A stretch of DNA of 55,872 nt from Hyphomicrobiales bacterium (GTDB lineage: Bacteria; Pseudomonadota; Alphaproteobacteria; Rhizobiales; Beijerinckiaceae). Location: positions 1 to 55,872 of the forward strand of contig JAIXTM010000003.1 of assembly GCA_027483945.1 (NCBI GenBank), given 5' to 3'. A program made the position numbers and the translations under genes. Position 1 is the first letter of the stretch. Every line of letters begins with the position of its first letter. This document shows positions 8,117 through 16,946 of this stretch, piece by piece. The notes below the pieces were generated by a model. The model searched no databases and was not told the DNA's origin. It saw only the letters and a list, made by a program, of their open reading frames with translations.

Positions 8117-8770
8117 ATGAGGTTGCAGGCCCGGCTCCGCCAGTTGAAGTCGCTGGCGGGGCCGTTCGCCCCCTTCGACACCGCGAGCGCGCCCGGCGAC
8201 CCGGGCGCCCTGTTCCTGACCTGGCTGGAAGACGCCATCGCGGCCGGCATCCGCGAGCCCCACGCCATGACGCTCTCGACGGTCGATGACGACGGCCGAC
8301 CGGACGCGCGCGTCCTGATCCTGAAGAATATCGACGCGAATGGATGGCACTTCGCCAGCACGAAGGCGGGCCCCAAGGGCCGCCAGCTCGCGCGGCAGCC
8401 CCACGCGGCGCTGACCTTCTACTGGCAGCCGCTCGGCCGGCAGGTGCGCCTGCGCGGGCCGGTCGCGGAACTCGGCCGGGAGGTCTGCGAAGCCGATTTC
8501 CGGGCACGGCCGCCGGCCGCCCGCGCGGGCGCCCTCGCCGAGCGCCAGAGCGATGTCATTGCGCGGGACGGCGAGGTTGAGGCCGCCCTCGCCGAGCAGA
8601 CGCTGCGCCTGGAGCGTGATCCCTCGCTGGTCTCTCCAGCCTGGACGGTCTACGCCCTCGATCCGACCGAGATCGAGTTCTGGCAGGCCAGTACCGACCG
8701 GCAGCACATGCGTTTGCGCTATCGGAAGACGTCGGCAGGCGGCTGGAGCCGCGATCGGCTATGGCCCTGA
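8117..8770 (+). CDS. pdxH: Pyridoxamine 5'-phosphate oxidase (PdxH-like)
   Basis: A 217-residue FMN flavoprotein of the PNPOx family, which oxidises pyridoxine or pyridoxamine 5'-phosphate to pyridoxal 5'-phosphate. Family features include MTLSTVDDDGRPDARVLILK in the first strands, the FMN/substrate segment LTFYWQPLGRQVRLRG, an RQS motif, and the C-terminal dimerisation segment with FWQ...RLRYR...RLWP. Length and order fit PdxH (218 in E. coli). An in-frame ATG at 8087 would overlap the preceding gene by 23 bases; the ATG at 8117 is preferred for its upstream GAG-rich site, but both are possible. It immediately follows the GPR-like gene and may be co-transcribed. Some residues after RP differ from the canonical enzyme, so a divergent paralogue is possible. 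Confidence 0.83.
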   Translation: MRLQARLRQLKSLAGPFAPFDTASAPGDPGALFLTWLEDAIAAGIREPHAMTLSTVDDDGRPDARVLILKNIDANGWHFASTKAGPKGRQLARQPHAALTFYWQPLGRQVRLRGPVAELGREVCEADFRARPPAARAGALAERQSDVIARDGEVEAALAEQTLRLERDPSLVSPAWTVYALDPTEIEFWQASTDRQHMRLRYRKTSAGGWSRDRLWP

Positions 8771-8796
8771 CCGCGGCAAGGGCCTGAAACGCGGGG

Positions 8797-9369
8797 TCAG
8801 CCGACCCAGCGCACGATCTCGACGAGCACGTTCGACAAAGCCTGGTCCAGGGCGGCGGACGCCGCCGCGCCGTCGGACGCCGAGCCCGGCACGCGGGCGG
8901 TGAAGATGCGCGAGCGCGCGACGCGGCCGGTCTGGTCCTGGACCAGTTTGGCGCTGATCTCGACCACCGCCTCGCCGGTGCCGGGGCGGATCTCGAAGGC
9001 GCGGATGTCGGTGTTGAGCTGATAGTCCGACGCCACGCGGTCGCCGGGCCGGCCGACCGCCGCCAGACTGCGGGCGTTCTCGAAGGTCTGGATCAGCCGG
9101 GCCTGGACGAGCCGGGGCAGCTGGTCCGCCCATTGCGCGCCGCCGACGAACGAGACCGCCCCCGTCGCGTCCTTGACGATGATCCGCTCGCTGGCGAGCA
9201 CCTGCACGGCCAGCGGCTCGGCGACGACGAGCTGGATGGCGCGGCGTGGCGCGCGCACCTCCCGCGGGGCGGCGAGATCGTAGGTGGTGGGCGCCGGGCT
9301 GGAGCACGCGGAGAGCGTCGAGGCGAGCGCCAGGGCTGCCAGGGTGGGAACGCGGACGGCTTGGCGCAC
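8797..9369 (-). CDS. ABC-transporter auxiliary lipoprotein (Mla/Pqi type)
   Basis: A lipoprotein of about 190 residues that ends an Mla-type lipid transport operon. Proteins of this family (ABC_trans_aux, PqiC-like) are outer-membrane lipoproteins partnering MCE-protein complexes. The start is read as GTG at 9369 because it gives a normal signal peptide ending in the lipobox LSAC; an upstream GTG at 9438 would leave an overlong leader. The mature part is a single alpha/beta domain with the typical sequence of conserved ITxPxx-like strands followed by LPRLVQARLIQTFEN. The start region overlaps or abuts the end of the MCE gene, indicating translational coupling. Confidence 0.82.
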   Translation of the reverse strand: MRQAVRVPTLAALALASTLSACSSPAPTTYDLAAPREVRAPRRAIQLVVAEPLAVQVLASERIIVKDATGAVSFVGGAQWADQLPRLVQARLIQTFENARSLAAVGRPGDRVASDYQLNTDIRAFEIRPGTGEAVVEISAKLVQDQTGRVARSRIFTARVPGSASDGAAASAALDQALSNVLVEIVRWVG

Positions 9370-9400
9370 TTGCGGGATGGCTCCGGGCGGACGCTGGCGG

Positions 9401-10726
9401 CTAGCGGCCAGTGTATTGCGGGATGGAAGGCTTGCCACCGAAAATCACCTGCTGGGGATTTCGTTCCAGGCTGTTGATGATCCGGTTGAGCTGGGAGAGC
9501 GTTCGGCGCCCGTCGGCGGCCAGCGCCTCGTATTCGCGCAGGCCCGGCCCGGTGAAGCGGTTGATGCCCGTCGTGATCTCGGCGGTGCGCTTGTCGAGAT
9601 TGTCGGCGAGCACGCGGATCGACCGCGCCGCCTCCCCCACCTCGGCGAAGGCGTTCTTGCCCTCCTGGCCCGCGGCGGATCCGAGGAACGCCTCGGCGGC
9701 CTTGAGCACGCCATCGATCCGGTCGGCCGACTGGTTCAGCTTGGCGGCGATGGAGGCCGCGTCCTTGAGCGCCGCCTCCACGTCGCCGCTGGAGCGGCCG
9801 AGAGCGACGGAGAACTTCTCCGCATTGTCCACGACGCGGCCGATCTTCTGCGCATCCACCGCGCGCGTCAGGTCTGTGATGCCCTGGAGCGCCTCGTCGA
9901 ACTTCACCGCGGACGTCCGCAGCTGCGAGGTCACGCTCGCGGTGTCCTTCAGGATCGTGTCGATATTGGCGCGGTTCTCGCCGAGCGTCTGGGTGAACGA
10001 TTCGACGTTGGCGACGACGTTCGACACCCGCTGCGGATCGACCGCGCGCACCAGCCCCTGGATGTCGGTCGCGAGCGAATCCAGCCGCTGCGCCAATGGC
10101 CCGATGCGCTCGGCCGCCTGGCCGACGCTGGCAAGGAAGCTGGAGACGCCGGCGGAATTGTCGGACAGGGCCTGGCTGAACTGCTCGACGTTGCGCACGG
10201 TGCGGCCCAGCGAGCCCTCGTTGTCCGCGATCAGGCGGTCGACGCGGGCGATCACGTCCTCGGCGCGGCGGGAGATGGTGCGCACCGTCTCGAACAGATT
10301 CTGGAAGTCCGACTGCTCGGCGAAGATGGTGGCGATCGGCTGGCCCGGCTGCGGGACCAGCGGGCCGGCCTCGGCAGCCCCGCCGACGAGCGCGATCGAG
10401 GCCACGCCCGTCAGGCCCTGATATTCGAGCCTGGCGCGCGTATCGGCCTTGAGCGGCGTTTCCCGGTCGATCTGGATCAGCGACACGACGCGGCGCGGAT
10501 CCTCCGGCAGGAGGCGGATATCGGTGACCTCGCCGACGCGCAGGCCGTTGAACAGGACGGACGAGCCGCGGCTGAGGCCGGAGACCGAGCCGGAGAAGAC
10601 GATCCGCACCTGCTCGCGGCTGCCGGCGGAATCGCGGCCGGCGAACCACCACACGAAGGCGAACCCCATCGCGATGACCACGATGGTGAACAGGCCGATG
10701 AGGGCGTAATTGGCTCTCGTTTCCAT
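9401..10726 (-). CDS. MCE-family periplasmic lipid-binding protein (MlaD-like)
   Basis: A 441-residue protein anchored by one N-terminal TM helix (about residues 8-28), followed by an MCE domain at about 38-115 (SGSVSGLSRGSSVLFNGLRVGEV is typical). A long helical, coiled-coil-rich tail fills the rest and is likely to form a tube or needle, as in PqiB/LetB and mycobacterial MCE proteins. It would bind lipid in the periplasm and hand it to or from the permease-ATPase pair. It is longer than E. coli MlaD (about 180 residues), with the extra length in the helical tail. It lies 21 bases after the ATPase gene on the same strand. Confidence 0.92.
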   Translation of the reverse strand: METRANYALIGLFTIVVIAMGFAFVWWFAGRDSAGSREQVRIVFSGSVSGLSRGSSVLFNGLRVGEVTDIRLLPEDPRRVVSLIQIDRETPLKADTRARLEYQGLTGVASIALVGGAAEAGPLVPQPGQPIATIFAEQSDFQNLFETVRTISRRAEDVIARVDRLIADNEGSLGRTVRNVEQFSQALSDNSAGVSSFLASVGQAAERIGPLAQRLDSLATDIQGLVRAVDPQRVSNVVANVESFTQTLGENRANIDTILKDTASVTSQLRTSAVKFDEALQGITDLTRAVDAQKIGRVVDNAEKFSVALGRSSGDVEAALKDAASIAAKLNQSADRIDGVLKAAEAFLGSAAGQEGKNAFAEVGEAARSIRVLADNLDKRTAEITTGINRFTGPGLREYEALAADGRRTLSQLNRIINSLERNPQQVIFGGKPSIPQYTGR

Positions 10727-10747
10727 CCGTCGGCGGCTCCGTTCGTG

Positions 10748-11542
10748 TCAGCCCATCACCGCGCGGGCCCGCTTCCCGTGGAAGTAGGACCGCAACCATG
10801 GATGGTCGGACGCGAGCATGGTCTCGATCGGGCCGGCGGCGATGACCTTCCCGTCCCCCAGGGCCGCAACGCGGTCGCAGACCGAGTGCAGGCTGTCCAG
10901 GTCGTGGGTTACCATAAAGACCGTCAGGCCCAAAGTCTTCTGCAGGGTGGCGATCAGCTCGTCGAAATCCCCCGCTCCGATCGGGTCGAGCCCCGATGTC
11001 GGCTCGTCCAGGAAGACGATCTCGGGGTCCAGCGCCAGGGCGCGGGCGAGCGCGGCGCGCTTGATCATGCCGCCCGAGAGGTCGGACGGCATCTTATCGG
11101 CAGCATCCGGCTTCAGCCCCACCATCTCGATCTTGAGCATGGCAAGCTCGTCCAGAAGCCGGTCGGACAGGTCCAGGTATTCGCGCATCGGCACCTGGAC
11201 GTTCTGCTTCACCGTGAGCGCGGAGAACAGGGCGCCGTGCTGGAACAGCACGCCCCAGCGGCGCTCCAGCCGGCGATGCTCCTCCGGCGGCAGGTCGTCG
11301 AGATTCTCGCCAAAGACCTCGATCGTGCCGGCCTGCTTCGGCACGAGCCCGAGGATGGTGCGCGTCAGGACCGACTTGCCGCTGCCCGAAGGGCCGACGA
11401 AGCCGAGGATCTCGCCGCGATAGACGTCGAGGTCCAGCCCCTTCATCACCGTCTTCGGCCCGAACCCGACCTCCAGGTCGCGCACCCGGATGATCGTCTC
11501 GCGGAAGTTGGGGGCGGTCGGATCGGAGGAGCGCGCGGCCAT
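10748..11542 (-). CDS. ABC transporter ATPase, MlaF/Ttg2A-like
   Basis: A 264-residue cytoplasmic ATPase that powers lipid transport by the adjacent MlaE-like permease. Walker A is GPSGSGKS, the signature is LSGGMIKRAALARAL (the LSGGM variant typical of MlaF) and Walker B is EIVFLDEPTSGLDP; the H-loop is VTHDL. All catalytic residues are present. The gene sits between the permease (14 bases upstream) and the MCE protein. The family usually maintains outer-membrane lipid asymmetry or takes up lipids or steroids; the substrate cannot be read from sequence. Confidence 0.94.
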   Translation of the reverse strand: MAARSSDPTAPNFRETIIRVRDLEVGFGPKTVMKGLDLDVYRGEILGFVGPSGSGKSVLTRTILGLVPKQAGTIEVFGENLDDLPPEEHRRLERRWGVLFQHGALFSALTVKQNVQVPMREYLDLSDRLLDELAMLKIEMVGLKPDAADKMPSDLSGGMIKRAALARALALDPEIVFLDEPTSGLDPIGAGDFDELIATLQKTLGLTVFMVTHDLDSLHSVCDRVAALGDGKVIAAGPIETMLASDHPWLRSYFHGKRARAVMG

Positions 11543-11556
11543 GGGCGGGTCCGTTC

Positions 11557-12696
11557 TCAGTAGCGGATGGCGGCGAAGAACATGGCGAAGACGCCATCGA
11601 CCACGATGACCATGAAGATCGACTTCACCACCGAGGACGTGACCTGCCGGCCGAGCGATTCGGCCGAGCCCTGCACCGCCATGCCCTCCAGCGAGGCGAT
11701 GAGGCCGATGATCAGCGCCATGAAGGGGGCCTTGATCATGCCGATCATGAAGGTCGACAGGGCGATGGCCTGCTGGAGCCGGACCAGGAAGATGTCGAGG
11801 CTGATCCCGCCATAGGTCAGCGTCACCACGGCGCCGCCCAGGAGCGCCGAGACGTTGGAGATGAAGGTCAGAAGCGGCAGGCCGATCAGCAGCGCCACGA
11901 TGCGCGGCACGATCAGGACCTCGACAGGGTCGAGCCCCATGACGCGCAGTGCGTCGATCTCCTCGCGCATCTTCATCGAGCCGATCTCGGCGGTGAAGGC
12001 CGAGCCCGACCGGCCGGCCACCATGATCGAGGTGAGAAGCACGCCCAGCTCCCGCAGGACCAGGATGCCGATCAGGTCGACCACGAAGGCGATGGCGCCG
12101 AATTTCTGCAGCTGGAAGATGCCCTGCTGCGCGACGATGGCGCCGACCAGGAACGAGATCAGCGCGATGATCGGCGTGCCGCGATAGGCGATCTGCTCCA
12201 GTTGGTGCGTCACGGCGGCGGCGCGGAATCGCGATGGGTTCAGCAGCACCCGGGCCAGCGCGGTCACGACCTCGCCGAAGAAGCTGGTGCCCTGGGCGAA
12301 GTCGCGGCCGACATTCACGACGGTCTGGCCGATCTCCGCGAAGAAATCGACGATCGTGCCGCGCCGCGCCGGCGGACTCGTCTGGAAGCCGCGATAGGCG
12401 ACCTCGTCGAGAAGGATCCGATGCTCGTCGCGGGCGCCGGTGAAGTCGGCCGAGAGGCCCTTCTCGCCCAGCTCGTGCCGCGTCCGGTCCAGCACCCAGG
12501 CGCCCAGCGTATCGAGCCGGCTGACCCGCGACAGGTCCAGGATAACCCGCCCGGCCTCGGCATCGCGCACCAGGTCGCCCATCTGCCGCTCGACCGCGCC
12601 GGCATGGCTCGCGGTCCAGCGGCCGTTGAGGCGCACGCGGAGCGTGCCGCCGCCATCGTCAAGTTCGCAGGTGGGTTCGGGATCGCTGTCGGCCAT
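11557..12696 (-). CDS. MlaE-type lipid ABC permease with N-terminal STAS domain
   Basis: A 379-residue inner-membrane permease. Residues about 15-105 form a STAS-like domain (equivalent to separate MlaB in E. coli) and residues about 130-379 form the MlaE/DUF140 permease with about five TM helices and the conserved segment LRVMGLDPVEVLIVPRIVA. Fusion of the MlaB and MlaE functions is common in alphaproteobacteria. It is the first gene of the four-gene operon running to the lipoprotein. No MlaC shuttle or MlaA is visible, so a long MCE needle may bridge the periplasm instead. Confidence 0.92.
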   Translation of the reverse strand: MADSDPEPTCELDDGGGTLRVRLNGRWTASHAGAVERQMGDLVRDAEAGRVILDLSRVSRLDTLGAWVLDRTRHELGEKGLSADFTGARDEHRILLDEVAYRGFQTSPPARRGTIVDFFAEIGQTVVNVGRDFAQGTSFFGEVVTALARVLLNPSRFRAAAVTHQLEQIAYRGTPIIALISFLVGAIVAQQGIFQLQKFGAIAFVVDLIGILVLRELGVLLTSIMVAGRSGSAFTAEIGSMKMREEIDALRVMGLDPVEVLIVPRIVALLIGLPLLTFISNVSALLGGAVVTLTYGGISLDIFLVRLQQAIALSTFMIGMIKAPFMALIIGLIASLEGMAVQGSAESLGRQVTSSVVKSIFMVIVVDGVFAMFFAAIRY

Positions 12697-12758
12697 GGTC
12701 GTGCGAAGAAATGTCCGCTCTCTGATACGGGCCGAGCCATGCGAAGTCGAGCGGAGCG

Positions 12759-12797
12759 GCGGAAACCCGCCCGCTCAGGCGGTAACCGGGTTTCCGC
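12759..12797. repeat. Inverted repeat between the mla and cheZ-like genes
   Basis: GCGGAAACCCG (12759-12769) and CGGGTTTCCGC (12787-12797) form a perfect 11-bp inverted repeat with a 17-base spacer, in the 210-base divergent intergenic region. It may be an operator for one or both divergent units. No T-tract follows, and both genes point away from it, so it is not a terminator. Confidence 0.5.
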
Positions 12798-12906
12798 GAT
12801 GATCGTAACGGAGCATTCAGGGGAACCGTGTATCGGTTTCGTGCCGGAGAGGGTTCCCGCATAATGGCGGCCCGGCGATTCGTGTGGCGAAGGATTCCGG
12901 CGTCGA

Positions 12907-13971
12907 ATGACCCAGCACTACGCTCTCACCCCGCTCGATCCCGCGGACTACGACGCGATCGAGGCGGCCGTGATGGAGACCGCCCGCGGCCGGTGGTTCC
13001 TCGCCGAGTTCGCCAAGCGCAACCGCAATGCCGATACCGGCGTGCTGCTCGGGGCGATCGACCGCCTCGAGAAGTCGCTGGTCAACAACAAGCCGAACCA
13101 GCAGTTCGAGCAGGTCCGCTTCGACCTGCAGGAGATGGCCAAGGTCATCGAGCGCACGAAGGACGAGATCGCCGCGCTGCGCCCGGACGGCGACAGCATC
13201 AAGCAGTTCGAGGAAGCCGCCATCGCGCTGGATGCGATCGTCCAGACCACCGAGAAGGCCACCTCGGACATCCTGGAAGCGGCGGAAAGCATCCAGGAGG
13301 CCGCCTGGACCCTGCGCGAGCAGGGCGCCAACAGCGACCAGTGCGACATCATCGATCGCCGGGCGACCGACATCTACACGGCCTGCAGCTTCCAGGACCT
13401 CACGGCCCAGCGCACCCGCAAGGTCGTGGGCACGCTGACCTACCTGGAAGACCGCATCAACGCGATGATCGACGTCTGGCAGGCGGGCAACGTGGAGGAG
13501 GTCGCGCCCTTCGAGCGCGCCGCCCCCGAGCCGATCTTCAATCCCGGCCTCAGCCAGAGCGACATCGATATCGTCGTCGACGACGACACCGGCATGTTCG
13601 ACGAGGTCGAGGTCATCGATTTTGAGAGCCAGCCGCCCATGGCGCCCGACTTCGAACGGGCCGCGAAGCCGGACATGCCGGCGGAGGCGCCGTCCGTCGC
13701 GACGCTGTCGTCGTCTGCCTTCGCCATCGACGACGATCCCGTCACGCCGCAGCCGGTATCCATCCCCTCCGCGAGTGCCCTGGACGACGACCTCGTCTTC
13801 GTCGACAGTCCGGCTTCCTCCGTGGATGCCGCGATTGCGGCGGCGCCGGAGGCGGATCAGCCCGCTGCCGCGCTTCACACTTTCGCGCCGCCGGCCGAGG
13901 ACCAGGGCCCCGACCCGCTGGCCGAGCTCGACACCCTGCCCCCGGAAGAGCGGCTGCGCCGCTTCACCTGA
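12907..13971 (+). CDS. CheZ-like protein phosphatase
   Basis: A 354-residue protein whose first 210 residues form a long helical region ending in QDLTAQRTRKVV. This matches the CheZ active-site helix, where an Asp and a Gln five positions on (D143 and Q147 in E. coli) hydrolyse phospho-CheY; both are present. The second half is acidic, proline-containing and low complexity, and ends in a short LPPEERLRRFT peptide that could be a docking tail, as the CheY-binding C-terminal helix of CheZ is. Alphaproteobacteria carry such CheZ homologues widely. It is a single gene in its own unit, divergent from the mla operon and 11 kb from the flagellins. Confidence 0.8.
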   Translation: MTQHYALTPLDPADYDAIEAAVMETARGRWFLAEFAKRNRNADTGVLLGAIDRLEKSLVNNKPNQQFEQVRFDLQEMAKVIERTKDEIAALRPDGDSIKQFEEAAIALDAIVQTTEKATSDILEAAESIQEAAWTLREQGANSDQCDIIDRRATDIYTACSFQDLTAQRTRKVVGTLTYLEDRINAMIDVWQAGNVEEVAPFERAAPEPIFNPGLSQSDIDIVVDDDTGMFDEVEVIDFESQPPMAPDFERAAKPDMPAEAPSVATLSSSAFAIDDDPVTPQPVSIPSASALDDDLVFVDSPASSVDAAIAAAPEADQPAAALHTFAPPAEDQGPDPLAELDTLPPEERLRRFT

Positions 13972-14083
13972 GCGGCACCGCCAGCCATGAACGGCGCGCA
14001 TGGCTTGCACAAAGTATTGGCGTTAGACGCCGGCAGACGAACATGATGTTCTCCTTGGCGCGGTCCCGCCCGACCGGCTGAGC

Positions 14084-15013
14084 TTGCCATTGCGTCCTCT
14101 CCTCGGAATCACGCTCAAGGTCCTCTCGGCCCTTGCCTTCACGCTGATGTCGGCCGCGATCCGCCAGATGAGCAGCGTGTATCCGACCGGCGAGCTCGTC
14201 TTCTTCCGCTCCGCCTTCGCCCTCGTCCCGCTCGTCGTCTGGCTGGCGGCGCGCCGTGAGCTGCCGTCCGCCGTTCGCACCGCGAACGTGACGGGCCATT
14301 TCAAGCGCGGCCTGATCGGCGGCTGCGGCATGTTCTGCGGCTTCCTCGCGCTGACCTACCTGCCGCTCAGCGAAGCCGTCGCCATCGGCTACGCCTCGCC
14401 GCTCTTCGTGGTCATCCTGGCGGCGTTCCTGCTTGGCGAATCGGTGCGGTTCTACCGGTGGAGCGCGGTCCTCATCGGTTTTGTCGGCGTCGTCATCATG
14501 CTCTCGCCGCGCCTGTCCCTCGGCGCGGCCCCGGTTTCCAGCACGCTCACACTCGGCGCCATGTTCGGCCTGATGGGAGCCATGTGCTCGGCGGGCGCCA
14601 CGATCCAGGTCCGCCGGCTGACCCATACGGAGACGACCGGCGCGATCGTCTTCTACTTCTCGATATTGACCACGATGTTCGGCCTCTCGACCGCGCTGCT
14701 CGGCTGGGTCATGCCGACCTGGCAGGATGCGGCGGTGCTGATCGGGGCGGGGATCATGGGGGGCATCGGCCAGATCCTGATGACCCAGAGCTTCCGCTAC
14801 GCGGAGACCTCCACCATCGCGCCCTTCGAATATACGACGATGATCTGGGCCGTGCTGCTCGGCTGGTTCGTGTTCCACGAGTGGCCGGCGCCGAGCGTGC
14901 TCGTCGGCGGCGCCATAGTCGCCTGCGCCGGCATCTTCGTCATCTGGCGCGAGCACCGGCTCGGCCTGGAGCGCCGGCGCGCGGCGGAGGCGGCGCCGCC
15001 GCGGGCGGCATGA
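14084..15013 (+). CDS. DMT-superfamily (EamA) transporter
   Basis: A 309-residue inner-membrane protein with ten hydrophobic helices in two EamA repeats, the fold of drug/metabolite exporters. Seen motifs include the LTYLPLSEAVAIGYASPLF region ending the first repeat and YAETSTIAPFEYTTMIWAVL ending the second. The start must be TTG (14084 or 14090), since no ATG or GTG is in frame before the first TM helix. Its stop overlaps the MFS gene start (ATGA), so the two are translationally coupled. Substrate unknown. Confidence 0.85.
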   Translation: MPLRPLLGITLKVLSALAFTLMSAAIRQMSSVYPTGELVFFRSAFALVPLVVWLAARRELPSAVRTANVTGHFKRGLIGGCGMFCGFLALTYLPLSEAVAIGYASPLFVVILAAFLLGESVRFYRWSAVLIGFVGVVIMLSPRLSLGAAPVSSTLTLGAMFGLMGAMCSAGATIQVRRLTHTETTGAIVFYFSILTTMFGLSTALLGWVMPTWQDAAVLIGAGIMGGIGQILMTQSFRYAETSTIAPFEYTTMIWAVLLGWFVFHEWPAPSVLVGGAIVACAGIFVIWREHRLGLERRRAAEAAPPRAA

Positions 15014-16239
15014 GCGAGCCGGCGCGCGAGGGAGAACCGGCACGAAAGGGCGACGGCGTCGCGCGAATCGTCACCCTGATCGGCCTCGCCCAGATCGTCA
15101 CCTTCGGCATCCTGTTCTACGCCTTCGCGCTCCTGGCGCCGCGCATCCTCGCCGAGACCGGTTGGGAGCCGGGCCTCGTCTATGGCGGCTTCTCGCTCGC
15201 CATGGTGACCGCGGGGCTGGTGGCGCCGGCTGTCGGCGCGCTCATCGACCGGAATCACGGCCGCACCATCCTCATGGTCGGGCCCGTCATCGGCGCCGCA
15301 GGCCTCGCCCTCCTCGCCATCAGCCACAGCCCCGCTGTCTACCTCGCCAGCTTCGTCGTCGTCGGGCTCGGCATGGCGACGAGCCTTTACGACCCGGCCT
15401 TCGCCACGATCGGCCGGCGGCTCGGCCTGCGGGCCCGGCGCGCCATATCGGCGGTGACGCTGCTCGGCGGGTTCGCCTCCACGGTCTTCTGGCCGCTGAC
15501 CCGCGCCCTCCTCACCGACATGGACTGGCGCATGGTCGCCTTCCTTTATGCCGGGCTGCTCATCGTCATCGCCGTGCCGCTCCACGGCCTTGCCTTTCAG
15601 GGCCGGCCGGTGCCGCTGCCGGCCGATCCGGACGATGCCGCCCAGCCGGCGATCCGCCCCCTCGACCCGCCGGCCAGCTACCGGACCCTCATCCTCTTCG
15701 CCGTGGTCGTCGCCAGCCATGGATTCGTCACCTCGGCGATGAGCGTCCACCTCATCCCGCTGCTCGGCGGGCTCGGCATCTCCGAGCGCGACGCGGTCAT
15801 TGCAGGCATGCTGATCGGCCCGGCCCAGGTGGCGGCGCGGACGCTGGAAATGCTGGCCGGCCGCTCCCTCGCGCCGATGGCGCTCGGCTTCGTCGCGGTC
15901 GGAACGCTGCCATTGGCGTTCCTGCTGCTGATGCTGCTGGGCGCGACGCCGGTGACCGCGCTCGCCTTCGCCCTCGTCTACGGCGCCTCCAACGGCCTCG
16001 TCACCATCATGCGCGGCGTGGTTCCGCTCTATCTTTTCGGCGCGGCGCGGATCGGCCGGATGCTGGGCTGGATCGCGTCGCCCGCGCTCCTGGTCAAGGC
16101 GCTCGCGCCGGCCACCTTCGCCGCCTTCCTCGCCGATTTCAGCGCTCCCGCCGGCGTCCGGGCCTCGGCCCTGATCGGCATGCTCGCCGTGGCCGCTCTC
16201 GTCATCATCGCGATCCGGGCGCGCCGTCCTCGCCCTTGA
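15010..16239 (+). CDS. MFS transporter
   Basis: A 409-residue, twelve-helix major facilitator. The loop between TM2 and TM3 carries GALIDRNHGRTIL, the MFS motif A equivalent. The start ATG at 15010 overlaps the DMT stop as ATGA. Neighbours are another exporter upstream and an XRE-cupin regulator 73 bases downstream, suggesting an export locus for an amino acid-like or small organic compound, but the substrate cannot be inferred from the sequence. Confidence 0.88.
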   Translation: MSEPAREGEPARKGDGVARIVTLIGLAQIVTFGILFYAFALLAPRILAETGWEPGLVYGGFSLAMVTAGLVAPAVGALIDRNHGRTILMVGPVIGAAGLALLAISHSPAVYLASFVVVGLGMATSLYDPAFATIGRRLGLRARRAISAVTLLGGFASTVFWPLTRALLTDMDWRMVAFLYAGLLIVIAVPLHGLAFQGRPVPLPADPDDAAQPAIRPLDPPASYRTLILFAVVVASHGFVTSAMSVHLIPLLGGLGISERDAVIAGMLIGPAQVAARTLEMLAGRSLAPMALGFVAVGTLPLAFLLLMLLGATPVTALAFALVYGASNGLVTIMRGVVPLYLFGAARIGRMLGWIASPALLVKALAPATFAAFLADFSAPAGVRASALIGMLAVAALVIIAIRARRPRP

Positions 16240-16312
16240 CACCCGGCGCTCCAGACTGTTCGGCTCTTCAAACGAAATTTCCGGTGACTCAAACGCTTCG
16301 GAGCCAAGGCGC

Positions 16313-16930
16313 ATGGCCGTCGAGATCAAGGACAAGGGTCGCGACCTGGAAAACGGGGCGCAGATCGTCTCCGGCCAGCTCGGCAAGACCGTCCAGCGGC
16401 TGCGCAAGGCCTATAACCTCTCGCTCTCCGAGCTGGCCGAGCAATCGGGCGTGGCCAAGTCCATCATCAGCCAGATCGAGCGCAACGAGACCAACCCCAC
16501 TCTCGCCACCATCTGGCGCCTGTCTCAGGCGCTCGACGTCTCCATCGAGCGCGTCCTCGCCGACAGCGACGAGGAGCCCTTCATCCAGAAGTCGTCGCGC
16601 GCCGACACGCCGATGCTGCTGTCCGAGGACGGGCGGATGCGGCTTGCCATCATCGGCTGGATCAAGACCGTCGAATGGCTGCAATGGTACGACGTCGTCG
16701 CCGAGCCGGGCGCGCGCCTCGATTCCGATGCGCACCAGCGCGGCTCGGTCGAATGCCTGTCGGTGATCGAGGGGACGTTCGAGGTCGATGTCGGCGGCGA
16801 GACCCAGGTCGCCCGCGGCGGGGAGACGCTGCGCTATCGCTGCGACCGGCCCCACACGGTGCGCTATGTGGGCGACGCGCCGGGGCGCGCCACCATGGTC
16901 TGCATCCTCAAGGCCGCGGTGATGGAATAG
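16313..16930 (+). CDS. XRE-family regulator with C-terminal cupin
   Basis: A 205-residue transcription regulator. Residues about 25-80 are a Cro/C1-type helix-turn-helix (LSELAEQSGVAKSIISQIER), and residues about 125-200 form a cupin beta-barrel for small-ligand sensing (RGSVECLSVIEGTFEVDVGG). This fusion is typical of regulators such as PuuR or SutR that control amine, amino acid or sulfur metabolism and transport. It follows the two transporter genes on the same strand and is a likely local regulator of them. Its 3' end faces the convergent cytochrome gene 16 bases away. Confidence 0.92.
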   Translation: MAVEIKDKGRDLENGAQIVSGQLGKTVQRLRKAYNLSLSELAEQSGVAKSIISQIERNETNPTLATIWRLSQALDVSIERVLADSDEEPFIQKSSRADTPMLLSEDGRMRLAIIGWIKTVEWLQWYDVVAEPGARLDSDAHQRGSVECLSVIEGTFEVDVGGETQVARGGETLRYRCDRPHTVRYVGDAPGRATMVCILKAAVME

Positions 16931-16946
16931 GAGCCCGGCCGGAGGC

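Noticed and set aside
5656-8376. 906-codon minus-strand open frame
   Set aside because: Antisense shadow of the GPR-like gene; no recognisable domain and no ribosome site.
14458-15009. N-terminal extension of the MFS reading frame
   Set aside because: It overlaps the DMT transporter in another frame; the ATGA overlap at 15010 gives a standard-length MFS start.
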